Origin: Bacteroidales bacterium
GTDB taxonomy: Bacteria; Bacteroidota; Bacteroidia; Bacteroidales; UBA932
Direction of reading: 5' to 3'
DNA: 64,000 nucleotides
Assembly: GCA_017477245.1 (NCBI GenBank)
Contig: JAFUWY010000018.1
Coordinates: 59,185-123,184, forward strand
Position numbers and translations under genes: made by a program
Notes under the pieces: generated by a model
Database searches by the model: none
Told to the model about the DNA's origin: nothing
The model's input: only the letters and a program-made list of their open reading frames with translations
Shown: piece after piece, positions 19,883 through 27,718 of the stretch
Layout of the letters: every line of letters begins with the position of its first letter
Position numbering within the stretch: the stretch's first letter is position 1

Positions 19883-20734
19883 ATGTGGCTTTGGATGTCT
19901 GTATGTTCGGCCTTGCTGCTCGGTATCTATGACGTTGCCAAGAAGGAGGCCCTGAAGCGCAACGGGGTATACTGGATCCTCGTCAGTGCCACCGCCCTGA
20001 CGGCGGTGTTCCTGGCGCCGTGCCTCTCGCACGGGTCCCTGTCAGACCATCTCAGCCTGGTGCTCAAGGCCGTGCTCGTGTCGACGTCCTGGGTGTCCGG
20101 ACTGTATGCGCTCAAGCACCTGCCGCTCACGACGGTCAGCACGATCAAGGCTTCGCGCCCCATGTTCGTGGTGATCTTCTCCATCATCCTCTTCGGCGAG
20201 CGGCTCAACCTCCTGCAGTGGCTGGGCGTCGCCATCGTGATGGCCGCCCTGTTCCTGAGTTCGCGCGCCCACAAGCACGAGACGGACAAGGAGACTTCCG
20301 CCAAGGGCATGACGTTCATGATCATCTCCGTGCTGTCCGGATCGGCCAGCGCCCTCTATGACAAGTTCATCCTCCAGCACCTCGAGCCGCTGTTCGTGCA
20401 GAGCTGGACCAACATCTATATCACCGTGTTGCTGGCCCTGGTCATGCTGGTACAATATTTGGCAGACAAGGAGAAGTTCGAGCCGTTCCGCTGGGACTGG
20501 CGCATCCCGCTGATCGCAGTGCTGATCACCGCCTCCGACATGCTGTACTTCTTCTCGGTCAAGGACCCGGACGCCCTGCTGTCCGTGATTTCCATGATCC
20601 GCCGCAGTTCCGTGCTGATCACCTTCCTGTTCGGGGCCCTGGTGTTCAAGGAGGGGCACATCAAGGACAAGGCGCTGGACATGGCGCTGATGATGGCCGG
20701 TATCGCCCTGCTGCTGTTCGGCTCGGCCGCTTAA
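19883..20734 (+). CDS. EamA/DMT-family transporter
   Basis: An inner-membrane drug/metabolite transporter of about ten hydrophobic segments in two five-helix halves. Typical sequences are LKHLPLTTVSTIKASRPMFVVIFSIILFGE in the first half and SVISMIRRSSVLITFLFGALVFKEG in the second, both EamA-like. The 283-aa length is normal. Substrate unknown. It lies 16 bases before ctpA, and the two may share a transcript. Confidence 0.85.
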   Translation: MWLWMSVCSALLLGIYDVAKKEALKRNGVYWILVSATALTAVFLAPCLSHGSLSDHLSLVLKAVLVSTSWVSGLYALKHLPLTTVSTIKASRPMFVVIFSIILFGERLNLLQWLGVAIVMAALFLSSRAHKHETDKETSAKGMTFMIISVLSGSASALYDKFILQHLEPLFVQSWTNIYITVLLALVMLVQYLADKEKFEPFRWDWRIPLIAVLITASDMLYFFSVKDPDALLSVISMIRRSSVLITFLFGALVFKEGHIKDKALDMALMMAGIALLLFGSAA

Positions 20735-20750
20735 CGATTTGATTGAAAGT

Positions 20751-22367
20751 ATGAAACGTTTTGTTCTGATCATAGGCCTGCTCGGCGTCACACTCGCCGC
20801 AGGCGCCCAGTCTCCCCGCTTCAAGCTCGGCAAGTGGACGGAGATCCAGACCGCCATCCTCCAGGAGCTCAACCGCTCCTACGTGGACTCGCTGCCCATC
20901 GACCGGATCGAGCGCCGCGGCATCGATGCGATGCTCCAGAACCTCGATCCCTACACGGTCTATATCCCGGCGGAGGAGAACGAGAACCTCCAGATGCTGA
21001 TCCACAAGACCTACGGCGGCATCGGCGCCGTGATCTACAAGCCCGACGTGCAGGGCCCTGTCGTCATCAACGAGCCGTATGCCAATTCCCCGGCCCAGAA
21101 GAACGGCCTGGTGTGCGGCGACGAGATCCTGGCGATCGACGGCCAGACCGTCGTGGGCCTGACCTCCCAGCAGTGCAGCGAGAAGATGCGCGGCGACCCC
21201 GGCACGCAGGTGGTCTTCCACGTGAAGAAGCTCCGCACCGGCGAGGAGAAGGACATCACCGTGACCCGTGAGCGCATCAAGATCAACGACATCGAGTATG
21301 CCGGCATGCTGGACGGCGGCGTGGGCTATATCTCCCAGAACGGATTCACCGACGGGGTCGGCGCCGACTTCCGGCAGAAGGTCACCGAACTCAAGAAGCA
21401 GGGCATGAAGACGCTCGTGCTCGACCTGCGCGGCAACGGCGGCGGCCTGATGAACGAGGCGGTCGAGATCGTGTCCGTGCTGGTCCCGAAGGGCTCGCTG
21501 GTCGTCTCCGCCAAGGGCAAGGAGCAGGGCTCCAGCTATGCGCTCCGCACCACCAGGGAGCCTGTCGATACCAAGATTCCCGTCATCGTGCTCGTGGACT
21601 CCGGCTCCGCCTCGGCTTCCGAGATCGTGGCCGGCGCGCTGCAGGACATGGACCGCGCGACCATCATGGGCGAGCGGACCTACGGCAAGGGCCTCGTGCA
21701 GAGCATCCGCTCGCTCCCTTACGGCGGCGAGCTGAAGGTGACCACGGCCAAGTATTATACGCCTTCCGGCCGTTGCGTGCAGGCGATCGACTACGCCCAG
21801 CGTCGCGAGGACGGCAGCGTGGCCTCCATCCCTGACTCGCTCACGCGCGAATTCAAGACCGCCCACGGCCGGATCGTGCGCGACGGCGGCGGCATCACCC
21901 CGGACGTCAAGCTGGATTTCCACGAATACAGCCGCCTGACCTACTCCCTGGTCACCTACGGGATCCTCGAGCAGTATGCGCTGGAGTTCGTCCGGGGGCA
22001 CGAGACGATTCCCGCCGTGGAGGATTTCCATCTCTCCGATGCGGACTACGAGGACTTCATCGCCTTCGCCAAGGACAAGGAATTCGACTACCGCTCCTCG
22101 GCGCTTACCTATTTCGACCGGGCCAAGCAGGAGCTCAAGCTCGACGGTCTCGAGGAGGCCGTGAAGCCGCAGCTCGAGGCCCTCGAGAAGTCGCTCAATA
22201 TGGAGAAGGAGGAGTTCCTGCGCCTCAAGAAGGCCGAGATCATCCCCTTCATCGAGGAGGAGATCGTCGTGCGCTACTACTTCCAGGAGGCCGGCGTCAA
22301 GATCCGCATCCGCTATGACGACACGCTCCGGCAGGCCCTGTCGAGCGAACGGATCGCCCAGTATTGA
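20751..22367 (+). CDS. S41-family C-terminal processing peptidase with PDZ domain
   Basis: A periplasmic serine protease of the Ctp/Tsp type. A signal peptide ends at AAGAQ (residue 23). A PDZ domain spans about residues 80-170 (GDEILAIDGQTV). The S41 core has the catalytic serine in VDSGSASASE and the catalytic lysine in GERTYGKGLVQ. Beyond residue 400 there is an additional C-terminal helical region common in Bacteroidota. At 538 aa it is normal. ATG at 20751 is preferred over the TTG at 20739. Its stop overlaps the recO start by one base. Confidence 0.92.
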   Translation: MKRFVLIIGLLGVTLAAGAQSPRFKLGKWTEIQTAILQELNRSYVDSLPIDRIERRGIDAMLQNLDPYTVYIPAEENENLQMLIHKTYGGIGAVIYKPDVQGPVVINEPYANSPAQKNGLVCGDEILAIDGQTVVGLTSQQCSEKMRGDPGTQVVFHVKKLRTGEEKDITVTRERIKINDIEYAGMLDGGVGYISQNGFTDGVGADFRQKVTELKKQGMKTLVLDLRGNGGGLMNEAVEIVSVLVPKGSLVVSAKGKEQGSSYALRTTREPVDTKIPVIVLVDSGSASASEIVAGALQDMDRATIMGERTYGKGLVQSIRSLPYGGELKVTTAKYYTPSGRCVQAIDYAQRREDGSVASIPDSLTREFKTAHGRIVRDGGGITPDVKLDFHEYSRLTYSLVTYGILEQYALEFVRGHETIPAVEDFHLSDADYEDFIAFAKDKEFDYRSSALTYFDRAKQELKLDGLEEAVKPQLEALEKSLNMEKEEFLRLKKAEIIPFIEEEIVVRYYFQEAGVKIRIRYDDTLRQALSSERIAQY

Positions 22368-23017
22368 TGGTCTACCGCACGCAGCTGATCATCCTGAATA
22401 CCACCAAGGTCGGGGAGCGATCCCTGGTCCTGCACGCCCTCAGTCCCGACTGGGGGCGCCGCAGTTTCATCACGTCCGTGCCCAAAGGTGGCGGGATGGC
22501 GCTTTTCCAGCCCCTGAGCGTGCTGGACGCCGAGGTCACGGAGAACCCGAAATCCGACCTCTGGCGGGCGCACGGCTTCTCGGCCCGTTATCCGCTGGTG
22601 GGCCTGCGCACCAGCGCAGCCAAGAGCGCGATGACCCTCTTCATGAGCGAGGTGCTGTACCGGACCGTCCGGGACGGCGGCAGCGAGGAGGGGCTTTTCG
22701 CCTGGCTCGAGCGCGCCATCCTGACCCTGGATGCGCTGGAAGGGGACTATGCCAATTACCACCTCCGTTTCCTGCTGGAGCTCTCCGCAGCGCTCGGCTT
22801 CTCCCCCTCGCTGGAGGACCTGGCGCCCTTCGCCGGGGTGCACCTCACGCAGGTGCGCGACCTGCTGCGCTCCGATTTCGGCGCCTGCATGCTCCTGCCC
22901 CTGAACGGCGAGGCCCGCAACGAGATCGCGGAGCTGCTGCTCCGCTACCTCAGCTATCATACGGAAACCCGCATCGAGGCCCGCTCCCTGCGGGTCCTGC
23001 GGGAATTGTTTCGATGA
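22367..23017 (+). CDS. recO: DNA repair protein RecO
   Basis: A recombination mediator that loads RecA with RecR. The N-terminal OB-fold begins TQLIILNTTKVGERSLVLHAL, and the helical C-terminal part follows. At 216 aa it is slightly short but complete, and it lacks the zinc-finger cysteines of the longer form, as in other Bacteroidota. The ATG shares one base with the ctpA TGA (TGATG), so it is translationally coupled. Its stop codon is in a perfect hairpin. Confidence 0.88.
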   Translation: MVYRTQLIILNTTKVGERSLVLHALSPDWGRRSFITSVPKGGGMALFQPLSVLDAEVTENPKSDLWRAHGFSARYPLVGLRTSAAKSAMTLFMSEVLYRTVRDGGSEEGLFAWLERAILTLDALEGDYANYHLRFLLELSAALGFSPSLEDLAPFAGVHLTQVRDLLRSDFGACMLLPLNGEARNEIAELLLRYLSYHTETRIEARSLRVLRELFR

Positions 23018-23030
23018 CTCGAAACAATTC
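23003..23030. terminator. Perfect hairpin containing the recO stop codon
   Basis: A 12-bp perfect stem (gaattgtttcga/tcgaaacaattc) has a 4-base loop made by the last bases of the stop region. It probably ends transcription from recO, and perhaps from the convergent alpha-2-macroglobulin gene, although there is no T-run. Convergent genes flank it. Confidence 0.5.
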
Positions 23031-23046
23031 TTGGTATCGTTCCTCT

Positions 23047-23092
23047 GATTGGGGGACGTATCCCCCAAACCCCCTGCGTCGCTGCGCTCCGA
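23047..23092. repeat. GC-rich repeat shared with 16046-16090
   Basis: It contains the hairpin ggggg-acgtat-ccccc (23051-23066), then aaaccccctgcgtcgc. The same order and nearly the same bases occur on the minus strand at 16046-16088. It lies in the 103-base gap between recO and the convergent macroglobulin gene. Confidence 0.6.
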
Positions 23093-23120
23093 ATGTCTCC
23101 GGGTAGCAGATAGCAGGAGT

Positions 23121-26100
23121 CTATTTTACTTCGGTCCAGCGGCCCGGGACCAGGGCCGTGACGGAGTCGTCGTACATGGCTTCGCAGCGTACGGCCGGGA
23201 GGTAGAAGCGTCCCGGGTACGTGGCGGTGAGGCCCGTGGTGACGGTCACGCTCTGGCCGGCCGGCAGGTCGAAGAAGGTGTAGACGCGGTCGTCGCGGAA
23301 ATCCTGGTACGTGATGCCGGCCGGGTAGGAGTAGTCCTCGCGGCCGAGGCGGTCGTTGTGGATCTCCCAGCCGGAGGGGAATTTCTGCGCCAGCGCCAGG
23401 TGCTCCGCAGCGGCGGAGCCGGTGTTGGTCACGGTCACGACGGCCTTGACGTCCCGGCCGCGCGAGAGGGTGTCCACGGCAATGGGTTTGCCTGTGGGGT
23501 CCGTGTACCGGACGGTCATCTTCAGCCCGGAGGCGACGGCCTGTTCGGTACCCGCCGCCGGGATGCCGGTCACGGACACCACGGCGTGCAGGGTGCTGCC
23601 GCCGGTGTTGGAAAGGCTCAGGGCCAGGGGGCTCTTTTCGTCCTTGGAGACGGGGATCTCCTGCCGGACGAGGGCCTTGTCGGAGGCCATCTTCCAGGTC
23701 TTGCCGCCGGCGCGGACCGATCCGGCGATGCCGCCGCCGGCCGTGCGGGCGTAGTCGCTGATGGCGTAGAGCGACCAGGCCGTGGCCTGGGTGCTCATGT
23801 AGTGGCGGCTGTCGCTGAGGCTCTCCGCCACTTTCTCCGCCAGCTCGAAGGCCTGTTCCTTGCGGCCGGTCAGCGTGGCGGTGCGCAGGGCGACGGCGCG
23901 GTTGCGGTCCTCGCTGCCGTAGTCGCCGTAGCTGCTGCCGGCGGCTTCCAGATAGGGAAGTCCGTCGGTGAGTGCGGTGGCCACCTGCTTCTTGCCGTCG
24001 GAGGCGAAGGCGGCGGCGAGCATCCAGACGGCGCTGCGCGACATGCCCCGGACCTGCTCGCGCAGGAGGTTCATGGCGCCGCGCTGCGGCTTGCCGGCCG
24101 CGGCGAGGGCGTAGAGGCTGTAGGCGCGCACGAAGTCGGATTCCTTCTTGTTGCCGGCCACGCTGCCGGACAGGTACCGGACCAGGTCGGCCTTGAGGTC
24201 GGCCGGGACGGCGTAGCCCTGGTTCTCGGCTTCCTGCAGGAAGTGGAGGGCGTAGGCGCTGCCGAAGGCCGACGGTTCGGTGGCGCCGGGCCAGTAGGCG
24301 AGCGAGCCGTCCGGGCGGCGGTAGCTGTGCAGCCGGTTGATGGCGGCGGTCACGTTGAAGGAGCTGCGCTTGAGGAGGTGCTCGTCGCAATCCATGACCT
24401 GGGGCAGGTACAGCTGCGGGAAGGCGGCGGAGAGGGTCTGCTCGACGCAGCCGTAGGGGTATTCGAGCAGGTATCCGAGCCGGCGCTCCAGCCCGATGGC
24501 CGGGATGGTGGAGTATTCCACGCTGACGGCGTGGGTGCCTTCCATCCCGAAGAGCTCCGCCGGGACCTCCCGGTTGGCGCCGGCTTCGAGGAGCAGCGAC
24601 TGCGAGCGCGTGACGGCGGGGTTGGGGTTGAGGATGTCGATCTCCACCCGGCTGGCGGACCGGTCGGCGCCGGAGCGGGCGGTCACGGCCACGTGGCCGA
24701 TGCCCGGCTTGTCGCCGACCTGCAGGGTGAAGTATTCGACCTGCTGGCCGGCCTTCGGGGCCTTGACCTCGAGGGTGGCGGGGCCCTGGACGGTCAGCGG
24801 TCCGTCGGCCTCGATGCCGAGCCGGACGTTGCCGACGCCGTCCTTGAGAGTGATGAGCGTGGCGGGCACGCGGATGGTCTCGCCGAGGCTGAGGGTGCGC
24901 GGCAGCGTGGCCTGCACCATCATGGGCTGGGTCACGGCGACGTCTTTCGACGTGCTGCCCTGGGCGCTGCCGTCCGTGGCGATGACCATGGCGCGCAGCG
25001 AACCGATGTACTGCGGCACCTCGATGCTGTGGGCCGCGGTCTTGCCGGCCTTGAGCTCGAAGGGACCGAGGTAGGCCACGACCGGCTTGAACCGGTCGGC
25101 GCCCTGGCGGCGGAGCGGACCGCCGCCTTCCTCGTCGCCGCCGATGGCGAAGAGCTGTTCGATGTGGCCGCCGTAGGCGCCGATCACCGAATCATAGAGG
25201 TCCCACGTGCGCACGCGCAGGGCTTCCTTGGCGTAGAAGGCGTTCCAGGCGTCCGGGGTCTTGAAGCCGGTGAGCGAGAGCAGGCCTTCGTCCACGAGGG
25301 CGACGACGTAGCTCATCGCGCGGCCGTCCCGCTCGCGGACCTTGAACCTGAGGGTGGACTCGGGCTTGGTCTCGGCCGGCAGGTCGAGCACCGGGTTGAG
25401 GCGGGAGGAGGCGTCCTCGACGTTGATGTTCTGGATGCCGTACAGGCGGATCGGGGCGTCGTTCCGGAGGTTGCCGTGCGGCTGGATGAGCGTGATGACG
25501 GCGTAGGCGTTGGGCAGCATCTCCTTCGTCACGGGGATGCGGATCTCCGTGCTGCCGGCGAAGCAGTCCACGCGGCGGGTCGAGAGGATCCGGCCGCCCT
25601 TCTCGATGGAGACGAGCGCGCTGGAGCCTTCGGCGGACGGGATCGTGATGCGGGCGGTCTCGCCGACTTTGTAGGCGTCCTTGTCGATCAGCATGTTGAG
25701 GCGCGTGGCGCCGTCGGAGGCGTCGGCGGCGTCCTGCTTGCCGACCTCGACGAGCATCGAGGTGGCGTGGCCGCCGCGGGTGTCGGTGACGCGGATGAAG
25801 TACAGGCCGGTGGGGGCGTCCTCCCAGTCGTAGGTGAAGCTGCCCTTGCCGCCCGTGGTGGAGAAGGTCTCCTCGAAGAGGAGCTCGCGGCTCTTGCCGG
25901 CCATGTAGCCGGCGATGGCGCCCGAGGCGTCCCACCACCAGCTCCAGTCCACGTGGTAGACCTCGGCGTGCAGGCCGCCGGCGGAGACGCCCTTGCCGTC
26001 GGCGCCGACCGTGGCCACGTCGAAGCGGTGCGGCTTGCCGGCACGCAGGAACGTATCTCCCCATTCATCCTTGTCCAGCTCGGTGCGGAGGCCGACGTAG

Positions 26101-27692
26101 GTGCTGAACGGCGACATCAGCATGCGGGTGTAGGCCGTGCTGAAGTCCCCGCCCGGCTCGAAGGCCCGCAGGGTGAAGCCGGCGTAGAGCAGGCCCGGGG
26201 TGGCGGCCTTGTTGACTTCGTAGAAGGTGTTGACGGCGGCGTGGCCTTCGGCGTCGGTCGTCATGTCGGCGTAGGTCAGGGACTGGTCCTCGAAGACGCG
26301 CGTGTCGTCGCGGAAATCATATCCCTCCCAGCCCTTGAAGGTGGTCGGGGCGGGGGTGAGCTCGAGCGTGCCGTTGACCTTGAGCCCGCTGCCCGGGGCT
26401 CCGTAGAGCCAGCGGACGGCTACGTCGCCGCGGCAGTTGCGGTCCGGCGTGATGTGGTCGTCGTCGAAATGCAGGGAGATGTCGAGCTTGTTGGGCTTGA
26501 TCGTCTCGACGCGCAGGGTCTTGCTGAAGGTCTGGCCGCCGAGGGCCACGTCCACGCGCCAGCGTCCGGACGGGGCGTCCTGGGCCGTCACGAAGGGGAA
26601 GTGGTAGAGGCTGGCGCCGCCGACGTGCTGCGTCAGCGTCTGGGTGAGTTGTCCGTCGGGGTTGTAGAGCCGGGCGGTGACCGGGTGCCCGGCGGGGAGC
26701 GGGGCGTCGTCGAAGCGGGTCACGACGGTGACGTGCAGCGTGTCGCCCGGGCGCCAGACGCCCCGCTCGCCGAAGATGTAGGCCTTGAGGCCGCTCTGGG
26801 CGGTGGTGCCGCTGACGTCGAAGTTGCTGGTGGACAGGGCTTTCTCGTTCTTGAGGTCGAGGTAGGCGTAGTGCTTGCCGTTCGTGGCCACGACGAAGCG
26901 GCCTTCGCCGGAGGCGGGGAAGGTGATGCGGCCCTCGCGGTCGGTCTGGCCCTTGGCGAGCTCCTGCTGCACGAAGTCGTAGAGCTTGACGCGGACGCCG
27001 GAGACGGGTTTGCCGGTGAGGATGTCGTAGGCGAAGACCTGCGTGGCGCCGTCGCCGCGCTTGGCGATCAGCGCGAGGTTGCTCGCGAGCAGGTCGACGC
27101 TGCGCTGGGCGTAGGTCTCGTAGTCGCCGAAGAAGTCGTCGTTGTCCCGGAAGTCCTCCTCGACGAGAGGCTCGCGGCCGCGGATCTCCACGTGGTAGAT
27201 GGCGCCGGGCTCGGGCTTGATGAGCTCGTCCAGGCTCAGGCCGTAGGTGCGGTATTCGCGGATGTGGTCCGCGCCCTTGTCGCCAAGCACGAGGGTGGTG
27301 TCGGCGATGGTGCCGGCCACCCGGTAGAGGTTGTACCGGGATTCGTAGGAGTCGAACTGCAGGAACTGCAGGATGTTGTTGCTGAAGATCTTCTTGACGC
27401 GCACCTGCGCCTTGGCGTAGGAGACGGAGCCGAAGAGCAGGTCGAGCCGGCCGGTGGAGGGGAGGATCGAGCCTTTGCTGACGAAGCGGATCGTCGGCAC
27501 TTCGGGGTCGACGTCGCTGCCGTCGGCGGGTTTGCCTTCGGTGTCCAGCGCCTGCATGGGGGTCCCGCTGGCGACGGCGGACACGGAGGGGCCGCCCTTG
27601 CGGGAGCCGCCCTGGCGGTCGGGGGCGTTCTGGCAGGAGAGGAGCAGGCCGGCGGCGAGGGCCGATATCAGCAGTAATCGGGAAGTTTTCAT
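23121..27692 (-). CDS. Alpha-2-macroglobulin-family lipoprotein
   Basis: A periplasm-facing giant lipoprotein thought to trap proteases, partner of PBP1C. The lipobox LLLSC gives lipidated Cys20. A series of macroglobulin-type beta domains follows, including the bait-region neighbourhood. The thioester motif YGCVEQT is at about residue 1079, so the covalent trap appears intact (C-x-E-Q). After it comes a helical alpha/alpha thioester domain and a C-terminal receptor-like domain. At 1523 aa it is near the E. coli YfhM size (1653). Here it is transcribed away from pbpC, not in one operon as in enterics, but the pairing is preserved. Confidence 0.93.
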   Translation of the reverse strand: MKTSRLLLISALAAGLLLSCQNAPDRQGGSRKGGPSVSAVASGTPMQALDTEGKPADGSDVDPEVPTIRFVSKGSILPSTGRLDLLFGSVSYAKAQVRVKKIFSNNILQFLQFDSYESRYNLYRVAGTIADTTLVLGDKGADHIREYRTYGLSLDELIKPEPGAIYHVEIRGREPLVEEDFRDNDDFFGDYETYAQRSVDLLASNLALIAKRGDGATQVFAYDILTGKPVSGVRVKLYDFVQQELAKGQTDREGRITFPASGEGRFVVATNGKHYAYLDLKNEKALSTSNFDVSGTTAQSGLKAYIFGERGVWRPGDTLHVTVVTRFDDAPLPAGHPVTARLYNPDGQLTQTLTQHVGGASLYHFPFVTAQDAPSGRWRVDVALGGQTFSKTLRVETIKPNKLDISLHFDDDHITPDRNCRGDVAVRWLYGAPGSGLKVNGTLELTPAPTTFKGWEGYDFRDDTRVFEDQSLTYADMTTDAEGHAAVNTFYEVNKAATPGLLYAGFTLRAFEPGGDFSTAYTRMLMSPFSTYVGLRTELDKDEWGDTFLRAGKPHRFDVATVGADGKGVSAGGLHAEVYHVDWSWWWDASGAIAGYMAGKSRELLFEETFSTTGGKGSFTYDWEDAPTGLYFIRVTDTRGGHATSMLVEVGKQDAADASDGATRLNMLIDKDAYKVGETARITIPSAEGSSALVSIEKGGRILSTRRVDCFAGSTEIRIPVTKEMLPNAYAVITLIQPHGNLRNDAPIRLYGIQNINVEDASSRLNPVLDLPAETKPESTLRFKVRERDGRAMSYVVALVDEGLLSLTGFKTPDAWNAFYAKEALRVRTWDLYDSVIGAYGGHIEQLFAIGGDEEGGGPLRRQGADRFKPVVAYLGPFELKAGKTAAHSIEVPQYIGSLRAMVIATDGSAQGSTSKDVAVTQPMMVQATLPRTLSLGETIRVPATLITLKDGVGNVRLGIEADGPLTVQGPATLEVKAPKAGQQVEYFTLQVGDKPGIGHVAVTARSGADRSASRVEIDILNPNPAVTRSQSLLLEAGANREVPAELFGMEGTHAVSVEYSTIPAIGLERRLGYLLEYPYGCVEQTLSAAFPQLYLPQVMDCDEHLLKRSSFNVTAAINRLHSYRRPDGSLAYWPGATEPSAFGSAYALHFLQEAENQGYAVPADLKADLVRYLSGSVAGNKKESDFVRAYSLYALAAAGKPQRGAMNLLREQVRGMSRSAVWMLAAAFASDGKKQVATALTDGLPYLEAAGSSYGDYGSEDRNRAVALRTATLTGRKEQAFELAEKVAESLSDSRHYMSTQATAWSLYAISDYARTAGGGIAGSVRAGGKTWKMASDKALVRQEIPVSKDEKSPLALSLSNTGGSTLHAVVSVTGIPAAGTEQAVASGLKMTVRYTDPTGKPIAVDTLSRGRDVKAVVTVTNTGSAAAEHLALAQKFPSGWEIHNDRLGREDYSYPAGITYQDFRDDRVYTFFDLPAGQSVTVTTGLTATYPGRFYLPAVRCEAMYDDSVTALVPGRWTEVK

Positions 27693-27702
27693 GGAAAAAT
27701 GC

Positions 27703-27710
27703 TACTTTTG
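27703..27710 (+). promoter_or_regulatory. -7 box TACTTTTG of pbpC
   Basis: Exact TAnnTTTG, eight bases before the pbpC ATG. The rest of this promoter must overlap the start of the macroglobulin gene. Confidence 0.6.
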
Positions 27711-27718
27711 TTCTACGG

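Noticed and set aside
23049-27677. A plus-strand open frame of 1542 codons opposite the macroglobulin gene
   Set aside because: Antisense shadow with Gly/Val/Ala/Arg bias and no motif; the minus-strand gene has lipobox, thioester and domain structure.
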